DNA of 64,000 nt from CAYUQT01 sp964446835 (GTDB lineage: Bacteria; Planctomycetota; Phycisphaerae; UBA1845; JAFGLZ01). Of this stretch, positions 1-8,242 are shown one piece after another. Every line of letters starts with the position of its first letter. Position 1 is the first letter of the stretch. The stretch covers positions 8,205 through 72,204 of the forward strand of contig CAYUQT010000053.1 in assembly GCA_964446835.1 (NCBI GenBank), written 5' to 3'. Both the position numbers and the translations under genes were made by a program. The notes beneath the pieces are model-generated. The model was not told where the DNA came from, ran no database searches, and was given only the letters and a program-made list of their open reading frames with translations.

Positions 1-52
1 GTCGCAGACCGATCACTACCTGTACGGCTTGCCGAAACAGGATGAGCCGTGA
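1..52 (+). CDS. 3' end of a VapB-type antitoxin gene (partial)
   Basis: Only the last 16 codons lie in the window, ending with TGA at 50-52 and encoding a tail containing DHYLYGLPK. The stop overlaps the GTG start of the following PIN-toxin gene (GTG 49-51) by two bases, the usual arrangement of antitoxin-toxin pairs translated in coupling. The identity comes from this position and the partner gene; too little sequence remains to name the antitoxin family. The gene starts upstream of the window. Confidence 0.5.
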   Translation, partial: SQTDHYLYGLPKQDEP

Positions 53-513
53 TTCTGATCGACACCTCATATCTTGTCGCGCTGAAAGTTCGCACGGATG
101 CGCTTCACGCGCAAGCCGTGGCATGCAGCGCCGTGCTGAGCGGCCCACTTGTGACCACCGAGTACGTCCTTTGGGAGTTCATCAACCGCCTTTCGACGCC
201 GCCACATCGCAGGACTGCCCATTAGTTCGTACGATTCATGTGTCAGAGTCCGAGTATCCGCGTTGTCGAGGCAACCGAGAAATGGTTTCGTCTGGGTTTG
301 GCAGCCCACGAGCGGTATGCAGACAAGTCCTGGACGCTGACGGACTGCATCTCATTCGAGGTGATGCGATCCCTGGGCGCCGCCGAGGCGCTGATATACG
401 ACGTGCATTTCGAACAGGCCGGCTTCCGAGCCCTCTTGCGATACCCCGCTCACGATCCTCGCCAGAGTATCTGCCTGCCGTCTCGTGATCGTCAGGCCAT
501 GGGCTGCCGATGA
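49..513 (+). pseudogene. VapC-like PIN-domain toxin with an in-frame amber stop
   Basis: PIN-domain ribonucleases of VapBC pairs use a few acidic residues to hold Mg2+ and cut RNA. Reading from GTG 49, the N-terminal motif LIDTSYLVAL and the internal acidic segment TTEYVLWEFINRL are visible. A TAG at 223-225 then interrupts the frame. The same frame continues straight on with SIRVVEATEKWFRLGL and the C-terminal PIN signature WTLTDCISFEVM (acidic residue in TDC), then FEQAGFRALL. There is no frameshift, only a nonsense codon that one C-to-T change from CAG would produce. The frame runs about 20 residues beyond the usual family end, so the normal stop may also be lost. Translation would give a 58-residue fragment without the C-terminal active-site half, so the toxin is probably inactive. 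Confidence 0.8.
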
Positions 514-668
514 GCCCATCTTCCGTCCGAACGAAAGGCTACGGTCTATGGTAACGCCGAGCACTCCTCGCACCGGCGCCCCGGGGCGACTATCATGAAT
601 GGGGGCAACCGGGGCGATGTCGGCCTCGGAGGGGCCCCCGGGGGTGTTGCTGTTCCAGGAGTTCACGG

Positions 669-2504
669 ATGATGGCACGATGCCTGAAGTTGGGGTTGGT
701 GTTCACGATGATCTGGGCGGCCTCGGCGTTTGGGGCGGCCGAAACCAAACCATCCCGCAAGATCGCGATCCTCCAGTTGCGAGGCCGATACTCCGAGGCA
801 CCTCGCGGGCTCTCGCTGAGCCTGGCCGGCGAACCCCGGGGGACGATGCACGAACTTCTCAAGCGATTCGACAAGGCAGCCAAAGATGTCGACGTCGCGG
901 CGGTGGCGCTCTACATCGACGACCCCACGCTGGGATGGGCCCAGGTTCAGGAGGTTCGAGCGGCAATCGGCCGGATTCGAGCGGCGGGCAAGGAAGTTCA
1001 CGGCCACTTTGCCGCCGCGGACGAAACCACCTATCTGGCCGCCGCGGCGTGCAATCGCGTGGCGATGGTTCCCAGCGGCCAGATCAGCCTGACGGGCGTA
1101 GCGGCCCAAGGGCTGTACTTCAAGGGGCTCCTGGACAAGCTGGGTATTGTGGCCGACATGGAGCATGTGGGGGCGTACAAGGGGGCGGCCGAGCCCTACA
1201 CTCGGACGGGGCCCAGTGCTGAGAGCCAGGAGCAGATGCGGTCGCTCATGGGCGATCTGTATCAGCAGTTGGTCGAGGGCATCGCGACCTCGCGCGATCT
1301 GTCACCCGATGCGGTTCGTTCGCTGATCGATCGAGGACCCTTCACCGCCCGGCAGGCGGCGGCCGCCAAGCTGGTGGACGAACTGTCCTATCGCGACGAA
1401 TTCGTTCGCGACCTGAAGAAACGATTCCCGGGGGCCGAGCTTCTCCGCAACTATGGGCGCCAGAAGGGGCCGGAGGTCGATCTCGCCTCGCCGTTCGCCT
1501 TCCTCAAACTGCTCAAGGATGCGATGGAGCCGACCCGCAAAAGGGACAAGAACACGATTGCCCTGGTGTACATCGACGGGGTGATCTGGTCGGGAGCCAG
1601 TCAGGAGACGTTCTTCGACGAGGCCCTCGCGGGCAGCACGACGTTGCGCCGGGCCCTGATGGAGGCCGCCGAGGACGATTCGATCAAGGCCGTGGTCCTT
1701 CGGATCGATTCGCCGGGGGGCTCCGCGCTGGCCAGCGACATGATCTATCAGGCGATCCAGATCGTCCGCAAGGCGGGCAAGCCCGTGATCACGTCGATGG
1801 GTAACACGGCGGCCAGCGGCGGCTACTACACCGGCGTGGGTGCCGATACCGTCTTCGCACAGGCCGGCACGATCACCGGTTCGATCGGCGTGGTCGGCGG
1901 AAAGATCGCCCTGGGCGGGCTGTTCGACAAGGTGGGCATTACAACCTACACGTACAAATTCGGACAGAATTCCGATCTGTACAGCTACACCACACCGTTC
2001 GACGAACGTCAGCGGCAGGTGATCCGCGTTCACATGGGCGAGACATACGATCAGTTCAAGCGGTGCGTGGTGGATCGTCGGGGCGACCGGCTCAAGGGAG
2101 ACATTGAAGACTTGGCCGGCGGACGCGTCTATACCGGCCGGCAGGCGATGGCCAAGGGGCTGGTCGACCGCGTTGGCGGACTGGACGACGCCCTGCGATA
2201 CGCCGCCGGGCAGGCCAAACTGACCGACTACTCCGTCCGCATCATGCCCAAGCCGCGCACGCTGTTCGACTATATCCGCGACGCCTTCGGGTTCGAGGAT
2301 GACGACGATCAGTCGTCGGCCCGTGCGGATGTCCTGTTGTCATGGATGCGACCGGGCGATGCGGGTCTGTCGGCGGCGATTCCGGTCTTCGGCCAACTCG
2401 CCCCCAATGCGGCCCGCAGCGCCGTGCGGAGCCTGCTGCGGATCGATCTGCTTCGCCATGAATCGGTGCTGATGATCACGCCGATGGATTGGACCGTACG
2501 ATAA
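669..2504 (+). CDS. sppA: Signal peptide peptidase SppA, long (67K-like) form
   Basis: A membrane-associated serine protease that degrades signal peptides left in the membrane after export. The 611-residue product has a hydrophobic N-terminal segment (about residues 5-22) and two tandem ClpP-like protease domains, as in the E. coli long form. The general-base lysine is K171 in EHVGAYKGAAEP in the first half. The nucleophile is S383 in NTAASGGYY in the second half, close to RIDSPGGSALASD and ITGSIGVVGGK, which help shape the site. AGGAG at 657-661 lies 7 bases before ATG 669, supporting that start over ATG 672. It stands alone between two broken toxin-antitoxin loci. A C-terminal stretch of about 90 residues after the second domain shows no motif I recognise. 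Confidence 0.92.
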   Translation: MMARCLKLGLVFTMIWAASAFGAAETKPSRKIAILQLRGRYSEAPRGLSLSLAGEPRGTMHELLKRFDKAAKDVDVAAVALYIDDPTLGWAQVQEVRAAIGRIRAAGKEVHGHFAAADETTYLAAAACNRVAMVPSGQISLTGVAAQGLYFKGLLDKLGIVADMEHVGAYKGAAEPYTRTGPSAESQEQMRSLMGDLYQQLVEGIATSRDLSPDAVRSLIDRGPFTARQAAAAKLVDELSYRDEFVRDLKKRFPGAELLRNYGRQKGPEVDLASPFAFLKLLKDAMEPTRKRDKNTIALVYIDGVIWSGASQETFFDEALAGSTTLRRALMEAAEDDSIKAVVLRIDSPGGSALASDMIYQAIQIVRKAGKPVITSMGNTAASGGYYTGVGADTVFAQAGTITGSIGVVGGKIALGGLFDKVGITTYTYKFGQNSDLYSYTTPFDERQRQVIRVHMGETYDQFKRCVVDRRGDRLKGDIEDLAGGRVYTGRQAMAKGLVDRVGGLDDALRYAAGQAKLTDYSVRIMPKPRTLFDYIRDAFGFEDDDDQSSARADVLLSWMRPGDAGLSAAIPVFGQLAPNAARSAVRSLLRIDLLRHESVLMITPMDWTVR

Positions 2505-2594
2505 GGGAGAGAAACAACCTGTCGCTTCCTGCAAAGATAATCACCTGCCGAATCGCGATGGATCAGCTTCAAGTGTGGGGGCAAGTCTCTCAGA

Positions 2595-2992
2595 TCAAGA
2601 GGCCAGCCAGTCCTCAAGCCGAAGGTTGGGTATGAGGCGGAAGTGCCGTTGGTTGTGGCTCACAACGGTGAGGTCATTCAATAAGCCCGTGCTCGCAATC
2701 AGTAGGTCGAGCGTGGGGACGGTCGTGCCATGTCGTTGCAGGTCTGCCCGAATCTCGCCGCACTTGCGGGCGAATCATCATCGAGATGCAAAACGGTGAG
2801 GTCTGAAAGCATCGAGAGCAACCCTTCTTCCCGCTTGGCCGGATTGTTCGTCAAGTGCACCCACGAGTAGAGTTCGGCCAACGACACGATGGAGATATAG
2901 AGTTCTCCGCTGTGCTGTATGAAGCGATTGAGAACTTGCCTGTGGCCTCGCAGGTAGGCCGAACAGATGTCCGTGTCCAGCAGGTGGCTCAT
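2595..2992 (-). pseudogene. VapC-like PIN-domain toxin disrupted by a frameshift
   Basis: From ATG 2992 the product begins MSHLLDTDICSAYLRGH, the classic PIN N-terminus with the catalytic Asp, followed by SIVSLAELYSW with the conserved Glu. Near 2765-2780 the reading frame is lost after DDDSPASAARFG. The remaining PIN sequence (EIRADLQRHGTTVPTLDLLI, then VVSHNQRHF and LRLEDWLAS) is complete in a second frame, ending at TGA 2597-2595. The C-terminal acidic residue in TLDLLIAS is thus out of frame. The gene overlaps its antitoxin by four bases. Either the toxin is dead or the assembly has an indel here. Confidence 0.8.
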
Positions 2993-3228
2993 GAGCTTGG
3001 CCCCGATCGGTCATCCTTTCGATCACGATACGTATCCTGCAGGAATTGGTCGAAGTCCTCAGCGCCCTCGGCCCAAGCACCAAAGGAACGTCGAAGACCT
3101 TCGCCGGGCGGAAGTGCCAGTCGCAATACTACAGAAACAATCTGTCCTTCGGGAATCCCCGGTTCACGGTCCAGCTCGATCGTTCTACCATGAACGACAC
3201 CCTTCACGATCACCGCACTTGTCATCAT
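2989..3228 (-). CDS. Antitoxin of VapBC-type pair
   Basis: A 79-residue protein beginning MMTSAVIVKGVVHGRTIELD, with the compact beta-rich N-terminus (VKG.VHG.TIELD..PGIPEGQIVSVVL) found in small antitoxins paired with PIN toxins, then an acidic/aromatic helical tail (FDQFLQDTYRDRK) expected to neutralise the toxin. AGGTG sits just before the tandem ATG codons at 3228 and 3225. Its last four bases overlap the start of the disrupted toxin gene downstream. It would bind the toxin and probably represses its own operon; both are family inferences. With the toxin frame broken it is probably a remnant. Confidence 0.75.
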   Translation of the reverse strand: MMTSAVIVKGVVHGRTIELDREPGIPEGQIVSVVLRLALPPGEGLRRSFGAWAEGAEDFDQFLQDTYRDRKDDRSGPSS

Positions 3229-3543
3229 GATTCACCTGTGTCCTTCTGTCCTGTATCTCCGACCTCTCAATCCCCTCAACAACCCTGCGAATCACGATGT
3301 CGGGAACAACGCTCCCTTTACCAGCAATGAGTTGATCTCTTGGTTTATGGTACCACGCCGGGTCTTCCCTGATAAGAAGAGCTCCGAGTCGACGAATCGG
3401 CGGCCCTGGACCATGGTGGGCCACATCCTCTCGGCTCATACGTCATCGAACATTCGCGCACTTGTCCCCTGGCCCGATCACCCCGTATAACAGAGGCGCT
3501 TTCGGGCTGTTCTTCCTGATTCCATACTATGGGAGGATTGTCT
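3229..3543. other. Intergenic stretch, no convincing gene
   Basis: About 315 bases separate the divergent antitoxin gene and the oxidoreductase gene. A minus-strand reading frame (3439-3185) overlaps the antitoxin start but has no recognisable motif and no clear ribosome binding site, so I do not call it. The stretch must hold the promoters of both flanking genes. The only clear signal I see is GGGAGG at 3531-3536, the ribosome binding site of the next gene. Confidence 0.5.
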
Positions 3544-4536
3544 GTGACGACGCACAACATCCTGGTCGTCGGCGGAGGTTCGATCGGCGAACGGCACCTG
3601 AGGTGCTTTCTGAAGACCGGCAAGGTGTACGTTTCGCTGTGCGACACGAGCCCGGCCATTCGCGAACGGCTGAAGGGTCAATATCCGGTGGTCGACGTGA
3701 TCGAGGATTATGCGTCGGCAGATCTGGCGCGATACGACACGGTCATCATCTGTACGCCGGCGCAGTTGCACATCTCGATGGCGTTGCGGGCGGTCGAGGC
3801 CGGCTGCAATGTGCTATGCGAGAAGCCGCTGAGCACGACCCTCGACGGAATCGATGCACTGGCCGCGGCAATCGAGCGCAAGGGCGTGCATTTCGTGGTG
3901 GCGTATGTCCAGCGTGCGATGCCGCCACTGGCCGAGTTGAAACGCCGCATCGACTCGGGCGAGATCGGTCAGATCAAGCACGTTCTGGCCGCCTGGGGGC
4001 AGCACTTCCCCACATACCGACCGGCCTATCGGCAGATCTACTACGCCGATCGGCGAACGGGCGGCGGGGCGCTGCAGGACGCCGTGACCCACGTGCTCAA
4101 TTACGTGCAATGGTGCATGGGCCCGGCATCGAGCGTGTACTGCCAGGCCGATCACATGGTGTTGCCGGGCGTGACGGTTGAGGACACCGCCTCGTTGATC
4201 CTGCGGTTTCGCAACAGCCCGGCCATCGGTACGATCACGCTGAATCAGTTTCAGACCAATAACTCCGGCGTCTATGAGTTCGCCGGAACCGAGGGGACAC
4301 TGCGGCTCGAGACCACCGGCTGGCGAATCGGGGTGTGCAAGGACGAGCAGTGGAGCTGGACGGAACCCCGGACGTTCGAGCGCGACGACTTCTTCATCCG
4401 TCAGGCCGAACTGTTTCTCAAGACCGTCGACGAAGGCGCGCCGCCGCTCTGCACGCTGTCAGAGGCAAGGGACACCCTCGCGGCGATCCTGGGCTCTCTG
4501 ACGTCGAGCGATCAGAACCGCCGTGTCGATCTGTGA
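3544..4536 (+). CDS. Gfo/Idh/MocA-family NAD(P)-dependent oxidoreductase
   Basis: Proteins of this family oxidise or reduce sugars, inositols and related polyols with NAD(P). The 330-residue product has the Rossmann motif VVGGGSIGERHL at its N-terminus, the family hallmark EKP with K94 (CEKPLSTT), and the substrate-domain motif GGGALQDAVTH. I chose GTG 3544 because GGGAGG (3531-3536) lies 7 bases before it; an ATG at 3529 would fall on top of that site. No Tat or Sec signal is seen, so it should be cytoplasmic. It leads a same-strand run with the GH2-type hydrolase, the URO-D-like protein and a small anchored protein, with gaps of 60-95 bases, so it may act on a sugar released by that hydrolase. 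The substrate cannot be told from sequence. Confidence 0.88.
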   Translation: MTTHNILVVGGGSIGERHLRCFLKTGKVYVSLCDTSPAIRERLKGQYPVVDVIEDYASADLARYDTVIICTPAQLHISMALRAVEAGCNVLCEKPLSTTLDGIDALAAAIERKGVHFVVAYVQRAMPPLAELKRRIDSGEIGQIKHVLAAWGQHFPTYRPAYRQIYYADRRTGGGALQDAVTHVLNYVQWCMGPASSVYCQADHMVLPGVTVEDTASLILRFRNSPAIGTITLNQFQTNNSGVYEFAGTEGTLRLETTGWRIGVCKDEQWSWTEPRTFERDDFFIRQAELFLKTVDEGAPPLCTLSEARDTLAAILGSLTSSDQNRRVDL

Positions 4537-4609
4537 CGGCAGCCCACTCCGGATAAGACGAACGTTTCAACGCCTTCTCACTGAACCCCCCCCGGGGAGA
4601 GGATGAATC

Positions 4610-7600
4610 ATGACAACCCATCGGAAGCAGGTCATCCTGGGATGTGTCGTAGCCGTCGCCACGCTTCAGGGCCTTCGGCTGCCGTCGGCCTCAGCTCAGG
4701 CTGCCGATACGGCCTCCGCATCGCTCTGCGGTCAGGTTGTTTCGCTGGACGGCCCATGGCTTCTGGCCACCGACCCGAAGAACGCCGGTCGCGAGGGCAA
4801 GTGGTGGACCGAGCCGCGTCCGGACGCCAGGAAGACCAAGGTGCCCTGGATCATTCAGGTGACCTTCCCCGGTTATCACGGCGTGGCCTGGTACTGGAAG
4901 GATTTTGAGGCGCCCGCCAACCCGCTGCCCCAGGGCCGAACCCTGCTTCGCTTCTGGCAGGTCGACTACAAGGCCGATGTGTGGTTGAACGGTACGCACC
5001 TGGGCACGCACGAGGGCGGAGAAAGCCCGTTCCTCTTCGACGTCACCGCGGCAGTCAAACCCGGCGCCGGGAATCGCCTGGCGGTTCGCGTGGTCAACCC
5101 TTCGCACGATCCCATCGACGGACTCGTCCTGAACGAGATACCGCATCGCAACAAGGCGCTCCCTTACGGTGCGGGCAGCACGTGGGACCAGGGAGGCATC
5201 TGGGATTCCGTTGAGTTGCTGACGGTCCCTCAGGCCTGGATCGAAGACCTCTTCGTCCGTCCCGACTGGCAGACCGGCGTAATCCGCATTCAGGCAAACA
5301 TCCGCAACGCAGGTCCCGGCGCTCTCAAGGCGAGGCTTCAGCTTGGCGTCGCCCCGGCCGCCGGCGGTTCGACGCTGGCGCTGGGTTGTCAGGAGATCGA
5401 GCTGAAGGTTGGCGACACGATCACCGAGACCTCCCTGAAGGTTCGAGATCATCGTCTGTGGAACCTGGATGATCCCTTTCTCTATCGTGTGACGGCCAGG
5501 CTCTGTTCGGCTGCCGGTCCGGCCCCCGGCGCGTGTGGCAGCGTTCACGAGCATTCGGTCCGCTGCGGCTTCCGCGACTTCCGGTTCGAAAACGGCTACT
5601 TCCGCCTGAACGGCAAGCGGATCTACCTGCGGTGTTCGCACACGGGCAACTGCTGCCCCATCGGGCTGGAGATGCCCCACGATCCGGACTTCCTGCGCCG
5701 AGACCTCGTCAATCAGAAGATGATGCGGTTTAATGCGATTCGCTTCATCGCCGGTGTGGCCAAGCGATACCAGCTCGATCTGGCCGACGAAATCGGTCTG
5801 ATGGTCTACCAGGAGAACTACGCCGGCTGGTGCCTCGTCGACTCGCCCAAGATGGCCGAACGATTCGACGAGGCCACGTTCGGCATGATCAAACGCGACC
5901 GCAACCACCCCAGCCTGACGATGTGGGGCCTGCTGAATGAGACCGCCGAGGGTCCCGTCTTCCGCCATGCCGTGGGTCTTCTGCCCGAGGTTCGCAAGCT
6001 CGACGACACGCGGCTGGTCTTCCTCAACAGCGGGCGGTTCGACAATGCCGGCGGCCTTTCGGGCATCCAAATCTGGCGGAACGGCGGACAGATCGATCCC
6101 TGCGTCAACTTCAACCCGACCTCCGGTGTAGTCACGGCGCTGGGCATCACCTGGCAACCCGGCACCCTGGCATTTCACCCCGGTCCCCAGGGCGAGTATG
6201 GCGTCGTTCGCTACACGGCCCCGGCCGACTACGTCGTCGAGTTCTCGGCCTCATTCAAGAGCATCGCCGCACACGCGACCACCGACGTTCATGTTCTGCA
6301 CAACGGCCGGGTCCTTTTCGACGACGTGATCAACCTCAACAATCGCGGACCGGAAACGCAGTGGAAGGCCACCCTGACGGTCAAAGAGAATGACACGATC
6401 GACTTTGCGGTCGGTCGGGGCAACAACGACTACGGCGGCGACTGCACGGGGCTGAGCGTGGTGGCCAAGTCGATGGCCGGCAAGTTCGATGCGGCGGCCG
6501 ACTTCTCGATCGAGGTCAACGGCAGCGGCGTGTGGAGCTATGGCATGTTCGCGCCAGGCAAGACGCCCAATGCCAAGACCTTCTCCCGGTTCACAACGGC
6601 AATCACAGAGAAGGCGATTGGCTCGCTGAGCAACCCCGGTTCGACAGAGTGGCAGGACGTGCTGACGGACACGCACCCCTACCAGCGCGTGCCGCACACG
6701 CCCGACATCGTCGCCCGGCTCCGCACGCTGGACGGCGGGGCCAAACCGGTATTCATCTCAGAATACGGCATCGGCAGCGCGGTCGATCTGCTTCGCACGT
6801 GCCGATGGTACGAACAGGCCGGCTTCGCGCATGTCGAGGATGCCCGGTTCTACGCAGGCTGCCGCGATCAGTATCTGGCCGACTGGCAGCGGTGGCGGCT
6901 GAACGAGGTCTTCGACCGCCCGGAGGATTTCTTTGCCCAGGGCAACGCCCGCATGGCGGGCCAGCGTCTGTTGGGCCTCAATGCCATCCGTGCCAACCCC
7001 AAGGTGATCGGGCACAGCCTGACCGGAACCGTGGATCAAGGCATGACCGGCGAGGGAGTGTGGACCACCTTCCGCGAACTGAAGCCGGGCTCGACCGACG
7101 CCCTGTTCGATGCCTGGGCGCCGTTGCGATGGTGTCTGTTCGCCGAGCCGGTCAACGTCTATCGCAAGACCCCCGTGAAGCTCGAGGCCGTGCTGGCCAA
7201 TGAAGACGCCCTGTCGCCGGGCGAGTACCCGGTCCGCCTTCAGGTGGTCGGTCCAAACCTCACACGGGTGTTCGAGAAGACGGTCACCGTCAAGATCGCA
7301 GACCCGAAGGCCAAACCCGAGCCCCCGATGGTCCTGCCGGTTTTTGCCGGGGATGTGACGATCGACGGCCCGCCGGGCGTGTATCGTTTCATGGCGACCT
7401 TCGAGAAGGGCGCCGCCGCCTGCGGTGAAGAGATTGCGTTCTATCTCTGGCCGGCCCCCGGCGAGTTGCCGAAGGTCGATCCGGAGGTCACCGTGGTCTC
7501 GTCGGATGCCGCGATGGTTCAGTGGCTGACCGACCGCGGAGTTCGAGTTCGCCGTGGCCTAGCGGGGCCTCAGACCGCCCGCGAGGTGATCCTGTTGTCC

Positions 7601-8149
7601 GGCAAGCCCGAGGGGGACCCTGCAGTGCTCTTCAAGGACCTCGCGCGGCGGATCGCACGTGGATCGACGGCGGTCTTCCTGACTCCTGAGACACTGGCTC
7701 GGGGCGATCAGTCGACGGGCTGGCTGCCGCTCAAAACCAAGGGGAGCGTCAGCGGCATCGCTCGATGGCTCTATCATTCCGACGAATGGTCCAAGCACCA
7801 CGCGATTTTCGAGGGCTTGCCCACGGGGGGTCTGATGGACTATACCGTCTATCGCGAGCTGATCCCCGATGCGGTCTTCATGGGGATGGAGCCGCCGGCA
7901 GATGCGGTGGCCGGTGGGATCAATGCCTCTCAGGCCTATCAGTCGGGCCTGACGGTGGCGGTGTACAAGCTCGGCGCCGGCGAGTTCATCCTGAACTCGC
8001 TGCGGATTCGCGAACACCTGAGCAAACAGCCGGTGGCGGATCGTCTGCTGCTGAACCTGCTTCGCTTCGCAGGACGCGAGGCGGGCAAGCCGCTTGCAGC
8101 GGAGGCGGCCGACCTCGAAGCGAGGCTCAAGGAAGCGGGCTACCCGTGA
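4610..8149 (+). CDS. Secreted glycoside hydrolase family 2-type enzyme with inserted domain
   Basis: An exported retaining glycosidase of 1179 residues. A Sec signal peptide (about residues 1-30, ending PSASAQA) is followed by the GH2 sugar-binding sandwich (about 45-210; DGPWLLATDP, ADVWLNGTHLGTHEGGESPF), an immunoglobulin-like domain, and the TIM barrel (from about 320; NGKRIYLRC). The predicted acid/base is E444 in GLLNETAEG and the nucleophile is E718 in VFISEYGIG. The 274 residues between them are far more than the usual 75-100. Part of the extra length looks like a beta-sandwich (about 505-640, with TDVHVLHNGRVLF and GDCTGLSVV). About 400 residues after the barrel include beta-rich modules and an apparent glutamine-amidotransferase-like C-terminal domain. 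Substrate could be a galactoside, glucuronide or mannoside. GGGGAGAGG precedes ATG 4610. Confidence 0.85.
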   Translation: MTTHRKQVILGCVVAVATLQGLRLPSASAQAADTASASLCGQVVSLDGPWLLATDPKNAGREGKWWTEPRPDARKTKVPWIIQVTFPGYHGVAWYWKDFEAPANPLPQGRTLLRFWQVDYKADVWLNGTHLGTHEGGESPFLFDVTAAVKPGAGNRLAVRVVNPSHDPIDGLVLNEIPHRNKALPYGAGSTWDQGGIWDSVELLTVPQAWIEDLFVRPDWQTGVIRIQANIRNAGPGALKARLQLGVAPAAGGSTLALGCQEIELKVGDTITETSLKVRDHRLWNLDDPFLYRVTARLCSAAGPAPGACGSVHEHSVRCGFRDFRFENGYFRLNGKRIYLRCSHTGNCCPIGLEMPHDPDFLRRDLVNQKMMRFNAIRFIAGVAKRYQLDLADEIGLMVYQENYAGWCLVDSPKMAERFDEATFGMIKRDRNHPSLTMWGLLNETAEGPVFRHAVGLLPEVRKLDDTRLVFLNSGRFDNAGGLSGIQIWRNGGQIDPCVNFNPTSGVVTALGITWQPGTLAFHPGPQGEYGVVRYTAPADYVVEFSASFKSIAAHATTDVHVLHNGRVLFDDVINLNNRGPETQWKATLTVKENDTIDFAVGRGNNDYGGDCTGLSVVAKSMAGKFDAAADFSIEVNGSGVWSYGMFAPGKTPNAKTFSRFTTAITEKAIGSLSNPGSTEWQDVLTDTHPYQRVPHTPDIVARLRTLDGGAKPVFISEYGIGSAVDLLRTCRWYEQAGFAHVEDARFYAGCRDQYLADWQRWRLNEVFDRPEDFFAQGNARMAGQRLLGLNAIRANPKVIGHSLTGTVDQGMTGEGVWTTFRELKPGSTDALFDAWAPLRWCLFAEPVNVYRKTPVKLEAVLANEDALSPGEYPVRLQVVGPNLTRVFEKTVTVKIADPKAKPEPPMVLPVFAGDVTIDGPPGVYRFMATFEKGAAACGEEIAFYLWPAPGELPKVDPEVTVVSSDAAMVQWLTDRGVRVRRGLAGPQTAREVILLSGKPEGDPAVLFKDLARRIARGSTAVFLTPETLARGDQSTGWLPLKTKGSVSGIARWLYHSDEWSKHHAIFEGLPTGGLMDYTVYRELIPDAVFMGMEPPADAVAGGINASQAYQSGLTVAVYKLGAGEFILNSLRIREHLSKQPVADRLLLNLLRFAGREAGKPLAAEAADLEARLKEAGYP

Positions 8150-8242
8150 TCCCGGCTTCCGGCCTGTTGCGTTGTCTGGTGTTGAAACGGCGGTCCGACG
8201 AACCCCAATGCGGCCTCGGGCAGAGACCCGATCTATAGAATC

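Noticed and set aside
2595..2992. Programmed frameshift in the second VapC gene
   Set aside because: There is no slippery heptamer or downstream structure at the break; deletion between short repeats explains it better.
3185..3439. 84-codon minus-strand frame upstream of the second antitoxin
   Set aside because: It overlaps the antitoxin start, lacks a ribosome binding site and shows no family motif.
4691..6178. 495-codon open frame on the minus strand opposite the GH2-type gene
   Set aside because: High GC leaves long antisense frames open. The translation has no motif, signal or start context, while the plus-strand protein has a full domain order.
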